Origin: JBBQKF01 sp964549475
GTDB taxonomy: Bacteria; Bacillota; Clostridia; Saccharofermentanales; UBA5734
Assembly (NCBI GenBank): GCA_964549475.1
Contig: CAZJXH010000047.1
Span: 1-18,602 of the forward strand
DNA: 18,602 nucleotides
Direction of reading: 5' to 3'
The notes below the pieces were generated by a model. The model had not been told where the DNA came from. It saw only the letters and a program-made list of their open reading frames with translations, and did no database searches. A program made the translations under genes and the position numbers. Of the stretch, positions 8,160 to 14,934 are shown piece by piece (within the stretch, counting starts at the first letter, position 1; every line of letters starts with the position of its first letter).

Positions 8160-9176
8160 CTACCTCTCCTTCTTGTTCATATCCCGTACGGATTCTTGTA
8201 TGAACAATTCCATCGGATGGTCATAAGTGGAGATCTCATCGTGTTCCACCATATTTACCAGCATATTGAGTGCTTTTTTCCCGAATAGTGGAGCATGGCT
8301 TAAAAAGGTTGTCAGGCGCGGCGTAACCAAGGATGTCATTTCTATTCCATCCAATCCGATAAAAGAAAGTTGCCGAGGAATCTGATACCCCATGCTTTGA
8401 GCCTGCTGCATGGCACCGATTGCAATAACATCATTGGTACAAAAAATAGCAGTCACATCCGGCTTGGTTTTTATATATTCGGAAAACAATTCCCTGCCGC
8501 TTTGTACAATGACCTGCTTCGTTTCATTCGGCACAAGGTATTGTGGATTTTGAACACCCAGTTGTTCCCGCATTATTCGTTTGTATTCAAACAACCGCTC
8601 GTCTTTTTCATTGTCATCAGAGAAGAGAGATAAATAGCCGATTTTTGTATGACCCATTTTAATCAGATATTCCATGCCGTCGATTGTAGCTTGCCTGGTC
8701 TGCATGTCGATTTGAGAAATGCGTCCTTTAAAATAAGGAAATTTCAGATTTGTCAGTACTTTAACCCCGTTTTCCAAGAGGGTTTCGATATAGGGAAGAT
8801 CCTCCTCCTTTAATTCAGTGCAGAAATATACTGCGTCCACTCGGCGGGCAATCATATTTTCAACGTATTTTGCGATATTCATTTTGCCACAAATGCTGAC
8901 GAAATAATCTTTTTCGATGCCTGCCGCTTCAAAGGAGTCTACCAATTCTGTCATAAACGGGTTTTTAATATCGTCCATTACAATACAAATCTGCTTGCTG
9001 CCTTTATTTACCATTGTCCTTGCTATTGCATTCGGAATATAGTGGTATTCCTCGACGACTTGCAGGACCTTTTCGCGTACCTTTTGGCTGACCGGGCGAG
9101 TTTCATTTAGAACACAAGTCACTGTAGTAGCGGATACACCCGCCTTCTTTGCAATAAAATCTCTGTCAATTTTCAT
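8160..9176 (-). CDS. LacI-family transcriptional regulator
   Basis: A 338-residue regulator with the standard LacI layout. The N-terminal helix-turn-helix (residues 4-24, FIAKKAGVSATTVTCVLNET) is followed by the hinge segment YIPNAIARTMVNKGS (46-60). A periplasmic-binding-protein-like effector domain follows to the end, starting KQICIVMDDIKNPF. Two positions are atypical: the recognition helix reads TVTCVLN where TVSRVLN is usual, and the hinge Leu of the ARxL motif is Met55. The start codon overlaps the stop of the upstream surface-protein gene as ATGA (4 bp), with AGGAG 9 bases upstream, so the two are translationally coupled. As the only such regulator in the operon it probably binds the palindromes at 12278-12297 and 12402-12421, giving autoregulation released by a sugar from the imported substrate. 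The family call is firm; the target is inferred. Confidence 0.94.
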   Translation of the reverse strand: MKIDRDFIAKKAGVSATTVTCVLNETRPVSQKVREKVLQVVEEYHYIPNAIARTMVNKGSKQICIVMDDIKNPFMTELVDSFEAAGIEKDYFVSICGKMNIAKYVENMIARRVDAVYFCTELKEEDLPYIETLLENGVKVLTNLKFPYFKGRISQIDMQTRQATIDGMEYLIKMGHTKIGYLSLFSDDNEKDERLFEYKRIMREQLGVQNPQYLVPNETKQVIVQSGRELFSEYIKTKPDVTAIFCTNDVIAIGAMQQAQSMGYQIPRQLSFIGLDGIEMTSLVTPRLTTFLSHAPLFGKKALNMLVNMVEHDEISTYDHPMELFIQESVRDMNKKER

Positions 9177-12100
9177 ACTGCATCACTCCTGAATTTTTTA
9201 TCAAATAGGGCGAATACGATCCCCGCACAGGAAAGCAGCAATATAACGATTAGCGCATGCGGTTCAGAATCCCCTGTTTGTACATTGTCAATTCCGTTTA
9301 CTTCTCCTGAGTTCTTAAACAAAGCAATATTATCGACAATCATTTTCTGCCCTGCATAAACATTGTTATCAAATTCAAAATACAGATTGCCCATGGAGGC
9401 AAGTTCCAGTTGCCCGTTTCCATTTGTATCCCACCACACAGTTTTAAATGCGGCAAATGGGATTTCCACCTGACCTGAAAAGTTTGCCGGGATAATAATA
9501 GAATCATACAATGTAGCCGTATTTTGTACAATCCCCTCTTGATTGATCAAGGTGACAATTTTATTACTGACAACAGAGAAACGTTCCTTTGTTCCTGCAT
9601 TTTCTTCTATCTGAAAACGGAAAGCCATACTTTTGCCTGATGGATTTCGAATAAACATTTTAATCCCTTTGTAACTGTTCCAGTCTCCGGTCGTTCCATT
9701 CATAATAATAACGCCCACACCATTTCCCACAGCCGGTCCTATGGTGAATTCCAAACCGGTGGATCCGTTTTGGCCATTACTGACCAGTCCTGCTGTTATC
9801 GGGCTGCCGTCCGCCCACATCGATAAACGGGCATCAAGTGTCGTGGGAGTCCAGTTTTCAAAAGATTCAATAAGGGGGAGCTTCATATTATTTGTTGTCT
9901 GCTGCTCTTGCATCAGGAAGGTATTTATAAGTTGAATATCATCGATAAGAATACTTTTCCCTCGGTTTGTCACAGAATCAAATTCCATAATCACCTGGCT
10001 GATGTTTCCTAATTGCTGAACATTGTCTACCATCAATCCTTGTACTGTTGCATTAAAAGAAGTAAATGGCAGTTGAACAATTCCTTCAAAGTTTGCAGGA
10101 ATGCGAATGGTCTGATATATGATTTCTCCTTGCACCGGTTCTTCTGAACCATTTTTCAGGTAATAGGGAGCTTCACTCTTGGGCACCCATAATTCATTGC
10201 CATTCGCCTCCTGGAAAATGAAACGCAAGGAAATCTCCGAGGCATTGGAATTCTTGATAAACAGCTGGACCCCGTTGCCGCCCGACCAGTCTGTACGGTA
10301 TGGAACAAACCCGGTGTTGCCTATTCCTAAAGGATTCGTATCGGTCCCGGTTATATCATATTTCATCAGATTATAATGTCCTGCAATGGAAGTATCCAGA
10401 GACGTGCCGATCGGATCTCCATAGGAACTGGCGATATGGGTTCCGGCGCTGGTCCAGAGATTGAAGTTTTCAATGACGTTGGATGCCGGAGGGGCAGGCA
10501 GTACAATGGCAGTATCGATCAATGCAATATTGTCTACGATCAAGCAGGCGGGGGCATCTGTACCATCTACTACAAACCCTGTGCCGGTTATATTCGTCAG
10601 ATTTGAAGCGCTGGTATATCCATTGAAGCTTTCAAAAGGGATTGTCACCGTACCATTGAAATTTGCCGGGACAGCGGCAGCGGAATCCATCGTTTCCACA
10701 CCGGATTTTGAGGAGAATCTGGCATAGGCATTCGGGTTTGCTGTATAAGCAATCCCATTTGCCGTAAAAGTATAGGAAGCCTTCACTTGCGATGCCGCTT
10801 GATTGGAGATATCATAAACAATCCCGCGCCCCTCCGACCAGTCAGAGATTCTTGGGGGAAAACTCACCACACCTTCTGTATTTGTCTGACTTGAGGTTGT
10901 CTGTACATCAATGATCAGTCGGCGCTCTACCGCAGCGAACATCTCTGCGTCTGTAGCAGCTACAAAGCCTTGTGCATTCATGGAAACAGGCCAGTTGCTG
11001 CAGGAAAGCACATAAGGATTTGTATTTTTAACCAAGCTGAATTCATCCACGATGAAATTTGTACAGGCGCTGGGTGACAACTCTAAAATAAATACGCCAA
11101 TGTTACTATTCGAAAAATCATCCACACCGGTAGCTGAAAAATTTCTGCTTTCAAAGCAATCAAAGGGGATATAGACAAACCCTTCAAAGCCTGCCGGAAG
11201 CATATAGCAAGGATAGGGAAACGTTCCGCCGGAAAGATTGGTAAAAACGGCGTTCTTCCCTGTCGCGATCCAGCGTTCTCCATTGGGATCATCGAATTGT
11301 ACAAAAAACATCTGAGTATTGACCGGGTCCAGATTTTTCGCATAAAAGCGCAGACCGTTCGCACCCGAAGCAGAAGCAATCGCCGCCACAGTGACTAAAG
11401 ATGCATGCGCAGTACCTGAAATGCTCAATCCGTTGGTGCCGTTATACCCATTTGGTGTCAGGGAAATGGATGCGATCGGTGCTGCGGTATTTCCATATCC
11501 TGCCGAATAAGCGCCTGCGACAAATCCGAATGTTTCGTTCGTGATCTGATTATAGTCCAAAACAGGTACTGTATTCACAGATAGATTCGGATATAGTTTC
11601 ATATCACCAATACAAACAGACTGTCCCTGTGCAACAGAGCAGTTCATACCGATCGTCATTTGCATCACCATACCCAGCTCGCCTTCTGTTGCGGGAGTGG
11701 TCCCGTTGCCGAAGAAGCCACTGAAAGGCAGACAGATGGTGCCCTTATAACCCACCGGCAGGACTATACTGCTGTATATAATGCCTCCGCCTGAAATTTG
11801 ATGATGATTGCTGTCATAAAGAGGCTGCAGATCTCCGCCGCTATAAAGATAATAGCGTAAATACGCGTTATTACTGCCTAGTGCGTCAAACATCACTTGA
11901 AAAGCGACTTCGACATTATTCGGATTTTCCACATACATCATAAGCCCTGTCTGTCCATCAAAGCAGGTCGTTTCCGGCATGAAATTGAAGGAGCCGAATG
12001 CTTTGGTTGTTACTCCACCAACCACAGTAGGAGCACCTGCCGTTATACGAATAACAGAAGAAAGAGAAGCCACTGCACCACCATTGCTCCCCACCGTTAC

Positions 12101-12247
12101 ATCAGTGCCGGCAATTGTATTAAAGTTCTGCACCCCCAAAGAGGTAGCAGAAACGTTTGTACTAAAAAGGCACAAGGACATACAAAGGGTAAGTGCTAAA
12201 AGAATACTGACTGTTTTTTTCATTCTACCATTGTTAATGCCATTCAT
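9173..12247 (-). CDS. Cell-wall-anchored multimodular surface protein with five beta-sandwich repeats
   Basis: A 1024-residue exported protein. The signal peptide covers about residues 9-34 (cut near VSA). Five diverged modules follow, roughly 36-222, 228-408, 411-580, 588-777 and 788-979. Each carries a P-x-x-[FY]-x-G-x-[VI]-x-[LI]-P-F-x-x-F signature, at 164-178, 351-365, 527-541, 717-731 and 920-934. Modules 2-5 end in a strand like IVDNIALI. The C-terminus has NVQTG (988-992), a hydrophobic stretch (about 998-1015) and KKFR, the layout of a sortase signal. The ATG at 12247 has AAGGAG 9 bases upstream. As the first gene of the operon, next to the operators, it is probably induced by its ligand. 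The modules resemble jelly-roll carbohydrate-binding modules, and one related domain occurs in the secreted protein at 2057-3493. No catalytic domain is recognised, so a role in binding a polysaccharide on the cell surface is inferred. Confidence 0.85.
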   Translation of the reverse strand: MNGINNGRMKKTVSILLALTLCMSLCLFSTNVSATSLGVQNFNTIAGTDVTVGSNGGAVASLSSVIRITAGAPTVVGGVTTKAFGSFNFMPETTCFDGQTGLMMYVENPNNVEVAFQVMFDALGSNNAYLRYYLYSGGDLQPLYDSNHHQISGGGIIYSSIVLPVGYKGTICLPFSGFFGNGTTPATEGELGMVMQMTIGMNCSVAQGQSVCIGDMKLYPNLSVNTVPVLDYNQITNETFGFVAGAYSAGYGNTAAPIASISLTPNGYNGTNGLSISGTAHASLVTVAAIASASGANGLRFYAKNLDPVNTQMFFVQFDDPNGERWIATGKNAVFTNLSGGTFPYPCYMLPAGFEGFVYIPFDCFESRNFSATGVDDFSNSNIGVFILELSPSACTNFIVDEFSLVKNTNPYVLSCSNWPVSMNAQGFVAATDAEMFAAVERRLIIDVQTTSSQTNTEGVVSFPPRISDWSEGRGIVYDISNQAASQVKASYTFTANGIAYTANPNAYARFSSKSGVETMDSAAAVPANFNGTVTIPFESFNGYTSASNLTNITGTGFVVDGTDAPACLIVDNIALIDTAIVLPAPPASNVIENFNLWTSAGTHIASSYGDPIGTSLDTSIAGHYNLMKYDITGTDTNPLGIGNTGFVPYRTDWSGGNGVQLFIKNSNASEISLRFIFQEANGNELWVPKSEAPYYLKNGSEEPVQGEIIYQTIRIPANFEGIVQLPFTSFNATVQGLMVDNVQQLGNISQVIMEFDSVTNRGKSILIDDIQLINTFLMQEQQTTNNMKLPLIESFENWTPTTLDARLSMWADGSPITAGLVSNGQNGSTGLEFTIGPAVGNGVGVIIMNGTTGDWNSYKGIKMFIRNPSGKSMAFRFQIEENAGTKERFSVVSNKIVTLINQEGIVQNTATLYDSIIIPANFSGQVEIPFAAFKTVWWDTNGNGQLELASMGNLYFEFDNNVYAGQKMIVDNIALFKNSGEVNGIDNVQTGDSEPHALIVILLLSCAGIVFALFDKKFRSDAV
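9272..9286 (-). other. Candidate sortase sorting motif (NVQTG codons)
   Basis: These codons encode NVQTG, followed by DSEPH, about 18 hydrophobic residues and the charged tail DKKFRSDAV. The order motif-hydrophobic-positive is that of LPxTG-like signals. Class-B-type sortases of Clostridia, as I recall for Clostridioides difficile, use (S/P)PxTG and NVQTG-type motifs. No sortase gene is present in the window. Confidence 0.65.
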
Positions 12248-12256
12248 GATTTTCGT

Positions 12257-12262
12257 CTCCTT
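12257..12262 (-). promoter_or_regulatory. Ribosome binding site of the surface-protein gene
   Basis: AAGGAG on the minus strand, 9 bases before the ATG at 12247. It decides for this start over the in-frame ATG eight codons further in (12223). Confidence 0.8.
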
Positions 12263-12277
12263 TAGATATTTATTTTT

Positions 12278-12297
12278 ACGGTAATACGTCTTACCGT
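12278..12297. promoter_or_regulatory. Palindromic operator O1 (probable LacI-family site)
   Basis: ACGGTAATACGTCTTACCGT is a 20-bp palindrome with nine of ten base pairs symmetric, centred on a CG step as is usual for LacI-family operators. It lies 30 bp upstream of the surface-protein ATG, so it would block transcription in the leader or serve as a second site for looping. The 15-bp core GGTAATACGTCTTAC is repeated exactly at 12404-12418. Confidence 0.75.
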
Positions 12298-12401
12298 TCG
12301 AGTTTAAAAAAAAGTGCTTTCTCTTTTTATTTCTCTTATTTCACCTGTTTGAAACGATTAAATTTCCTGTATAACCTATTTTTTAAAAAACATATACTTA
12401 T

Positions 12402-12421
12402 TTGGTAATACGTCTTACTGT
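12402..12421. promoter_or_regulatory. Palindromic operator O2 (probable LacI-family site)
   Basis: TTGGTAATACGTCTTACTGT shares a 15-bp identical core with O1, but its outer arms are less symmetric (six of ten pairs). It begins about 15 bases downstream of the proposed -10 element, so a bound repressor would cover the early transcribed region. The centre-to-centre distance to O1 is 124 bp, close to twelve helical turns. Confidence 0.72.
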
Positions 12422-12436
12422 TTATCTTGTTTTTAG

Positions 12437-12463
12437 ATTATCATGTAATTTAGGCGTTGTCAA
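12437..12463 (-). promoter_or_regulatory. Probable promoter of the glycan-uptake operon
   Basis: On the minus strand TTGACA (12463-12458) is followed after 15 bases by GATAAT (12442-12437). The spacing is one or two bases shorter than ideal. Transcription would start near 12430, just before operator O2, and leave a leader of roughly 180 bases. The rest of the 12,248-12,542 spacer is AT-rich and shows no terminator or gene. Confidence 0.5.
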
Positions 12464-12542
12464 TCAATTTGCACTTTATTATTTAGATAAATTATTTAAT
12501 TTTTTTTATGCACAATGTCATTTACCTCTTTCACCATATTAT

Positions 12543-13745
12543 TCATTTGCATAACGCATCCGAAATAAGGGGTAATCGCATGATTTCATCCAGCGGCATA
12601 TAATCACGAGGGATATATTGCCTCCAGTACCTTATGGATTCTTTTATTTCTTCAATCGCAGTATAATTATTTCCTGCAGTTGCAATAAAGGGTTCTAATG
12701 TCAATAGGATTTTGTCGCATTTTTCAAAAGAAAAATTTTCATTATTCCGATAGGATGCAGTTAGCGCTCTAAAAAATTCAGGTGCTTTAATGATGCCTTT
12801 CTTATTATTTTCTTCTGTAAAATTCCAATGGGGGGAGGAGCGGCCGTCACTTTGCTGCAGATGGATAATGGGAGAATAGGAACCGAACCGTTCTACCCAT
12901 TGATAGACAGAACTATCCGCTTCTTTTGCGAACAGGTAGTCATATCCTTCCCATGATTTCAAAATTTCGGAAATAGCCACTTTAATGCTGATTTTTTTAT
13001 TCGCTGCAAGTTCAATGATTTCTACTGCTTTTTTTGTACCAAGCCAGATCCTTTGTTTTTTTTCATTTACCCTCATTGCAATAATGTAGTCTTCCAAGTT
13101 TTTTTCAGAAGGTTTGAAGAATTGTTTTTGTCCATTCATATGGCCTACATCAAGCGTAATATACAGCGGAGCGTTCCCGACATTGAAAACGTTGTCCATA
13201 AGCTCCATGCACGAAGAAATCGTCCATGGCGGCTGGTGTGGCGAGTACATTTGTTCAAGGCTTATATGATGCAGCTCGATTTTTTGAGCATATGCGGCAA
13301 TATCGGCAAGATCTTCGTACAGGGTTTCCATTGTTTTTTGAAATGCTGTTTTATTCTGAAGCAGATCATAATTTATGCCGTGGGCGAAAAACCCAAGACC
13401 GGCATCTAGTTTTTTTGCGGTATCCGCCTGTGATTTAATCCAATTGTCTTTGAAAAACTGTCGAACGCTCCTGTCCGTATGGGCAAGTCCCAATGTTGAA
13501 TAGGTTCCGTGGCCTGAATAAAGGTTTGCGACAATTACGTTATTTTTTTCACAAGCGGTTTTTACTTGTTCGACCCAGGTATTCATATAATGGGACCCCA
13601 TATACAAAGGGTCGCACTCTGTATCAGCACTTGCTTCAATCAGCCGAAGGTCCATTTCATGTATTAACTTTGTCCATTCTTCCGGACGGGTCCACCGTTT
13701 TGAAGCAAAACAATTATCGATCCCCAGAGATATTTTTGGCATCAT
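12543..13745 (-). CDS. Sugar isomerase/epimerase, xylose isomerase-like TIM barrel
   Basis: A 400-residue cytoplasmic protein of the AP-endonuclease-2/xylose-isomerase-like TIM-barrel superfamily. The N-terminal strand is PKISLGIDNCFASKRWT, followed by EASADTECDPLYMG and NLYSGHGTYSTLGLAHTD. Probable metal ligands or catalytic residues lie in SLEQM (Glu164), LDVGH (Asp199, His202), IHLQQSD (His295) and LEPF (Glu351). It would interconvert keto and aldo sugars or epimerise a sugar or sugar derivative; the substrate is not recognisable. AGGTGA precedes the tandem ATGs at 13745 and 13742; either may be used. The gene is divergent from the RpiR-type regulator, a common arrangement in which a phosphosugar-sensing regulator controls a sugar-metabolism gene. 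It is followed by the separate control region of the big operon, with no obvious terminator. Confidence 0.85.
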   Translation of the reverse strand: MMPKISLGIDNCFASKRWTRPEEWTKLIHEMDLRLIEASADTECDPLYMGSHYMNTWVEQVKTACEKNNVIVANLYSGHGTYSTLGLAHTDRSVRQFFKDNWIKSQADTAKKLDAGLGFFAHGINYDLLQNKTAFQKTMETLYEDLADIAAYAQKIELHHISLEQMYSPHQPPWTISSCMELMDNVFNVGNAPLYITLDVGHMNGQKQFFKPSEKNLEDYIIAMRVNEKKQRIWLGTKKAVEIIELAANKKISIKVAISEILKSWEGYDYLFAKEADSSVYQWVERFGSYSPIIHLQQSDGRSSPHWNFTEENNKKGIIKAPEFFRALTASYRNNENFSFEKCDKILLTLEPFIATAGNNYTAIEEIKESIRYWRQYIPRDYMPLDEIMRLPLISDALCK

Positions 13746-13816
13746 TTTTATTCACCTGTGTAAATTTGCCGCAGAAGGAATTCTTGGCAGCAAGTCGTTT
13801 GATCGTGCTACTAAAG

Positions 13817-13890
13817 CATATCAAATTAAATGATACTCCTCCATATCAAAACGATCATTATTTCATATTTGTGCAATCATTTTTGATATG
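13817..13890. repeat. Three CATATCAAA boxes between the divergent genes (probable RpiR operators)
   Basis: CATATCAAA occurs directly at 13817-13825 and 13842-13850 and inverted as TTTGATATG at 13882-13890. The second and third copies form an inverted pair CATATCAAAA/TTTTGATATG with 29 bases between. The inverted copy overlaps the -35 element of the regulator gene. Their position between a SIS-domain regulator and a sugar isomerase suggests binding sites that repress or activate both genes. Confidence 0.6.
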
Positions 13891-13910
13891 TTTATTGTAT
13901 TGTATATCAT
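13883..13910 (+). promoter_or_regulatory. Probable promoter of the RpiR-type regulator
   Basis: TTGATA (13883-13888) and TATCAT (13905-13910) with a 16-base spacer, each one mismatch from consensus. Transcription would begin near 13917. The inverted CATATCAAA box overlaps the -35 element, which suggests autoregulation. Confidence 0.5.
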
Positions 13911-13941
13911 TGTGAAGTATGATTTTGTAGAGGTGATTCCA

Positions 13942-14803
13942 ATGACGGTCAATCAACNNNNNNNNNNGAAAAGAATCCAAGAGAGCAGAGAAGTCGCTGA
14001 TTGACTTTGTTCTTGACAATAAAGATAAAGTGACCGAGTTCACGATAAGCGAGCTTTCTGAAAACGCCAATGTAAGTTATGCAACAGTATGTCGCCTGCT
14101 GAACAAATTGAACTGCAGAGGATATAAAGATTTTAAAACAGATCTCAAGGCAGCAATCCGCAGCAGCGAAGAGGACTCTTTCGAACAGAAGCAGCTGGAT
14201 ATGTCAAGGAAGTATACAACGGAAGAGATTTGTGAGAAGGTCTGCAATCTTTCCAGTGCCATTATCCATGACTGTCATCTGACAGTGAACGCCGGCAAGA
14301 TTGATGCTGTCGTTGATATGTTGCTGAAAGCAAAATCGATTTATTTTATCGGAATGGGAATGTCCGCTGTCAGTGCACATTACGCCTATACCAAGCTTTT
14401 TCGGATTGGTATTCCGTGCGCTTATGATGCGGATTCCACTATTTATAAAATGAAAGCGGCAACGATGGGAAGAAATGATGTGCTGTTTGCCATTTCGTCT
14501 TCCGGCAGAACCAGAAGCGTGCTGGATGCGGTTCAGATTGCCAAGACAAACGGATCGAATATCCTCTGCGTCTGTGATTTTGCAATAACGCCCCTCACTA
14601 GACTTTCCGATATAAATCTCTATACAACCGCAAGAGACGCACATAAGTTTTTAAATTACGATTTTCCCTTGATTGCGGGACAGATCACCATAATAGATAT
14701 TTTATATTCCTGCTGCTTCAATATGGTGCATGATAATGCCCAGCGCTATTTTGATAAAACAAAATTTGCGACGGACAGCGAAAAGGTTAAACCACAATCC
14801 TGA
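13942..14803 (+). CDS. RpiR-family transcriptional regulator (HTH-SIS), interrupted by assembly gap
   Basis: An ATG at 13942 with AGAGGTG 7-8 bases upstream begins MTVNQ; then ten Ns (13958-13967) break the frame. The frame resumes as KESKRAEKSLIDFVLDNKDK (from 13970) and runs to the stop at 14803. The downstream part has the RpiR helix-turn-helix (TISELSENANVSYATVCRLLN, from 14042) and a C-terminal SIS phosphosugar-binding domain with FIGMGMSAVSAHY and AISSSGRTRSVLDA. The longest unbroken frame begins at a GTG (14030), but that would cut off the first helices of the domain, so the true start is upstream. The family regulates sugar-phosphate metabolism genes; the divergent isomerase is the likely target. 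If the frame is intact, the true gap length is a multiple of three, probably about 15-24 bases. Confidence 0.88.
13958..13967. other. Assembly gap (10 Ns)
   Basis: Ten undetermined bases inside the N-terminal coding region of the RpiR-type gene. Counting Ns as real leaves the start ATG and the rest of the gene in different frames, so the printed gap length is not the true one. Confidence 0.95.
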
Positions 14804-14934
14804 ACATAGAATCGTTTTTTATCGGACAAAATAAAGCACAATGTAATTTTCAATAACTAATTTGCGGTACCCTTTTTGCTTTAGCATCAAATCAGCAGAT
14901 AATGGTGGAGCATGATGAAAACGGTTCCCCCGCT
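14804..14934. other. Convergent intergenic spacer, no feature recognised
   Basis: This is the 131-bp spacer between the convergent RpiR-type and amidase genes. A bidirectional terminator would be expected here, but no GC-rich stem followed by a T-run is visible on either strand. Confidence 0.5.

Noticed and set aside
12350..12365. Possible catabolite-repression (CcpA) site around TTGAAACGATTAAAT
   Set aside because: The CG is offset by one base from the TG half-site and the right half-site CA is missing, so it does not fit the cre consensus.
14030..14803. GTG at 14030 as the start of the RpiR-type gene
   Set aside because: It would delete the first helices of the HTH domain, whose coding sequence is clearly present upstream to the N-run, and no ribosome site precedes it.
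14870..14890. GGTACC-centred palindrome between the convergent genes as a bidirectional terminator
   Set aside because: Symmetry does not extend beyond six bases and there is no stem-loop plus T-run.
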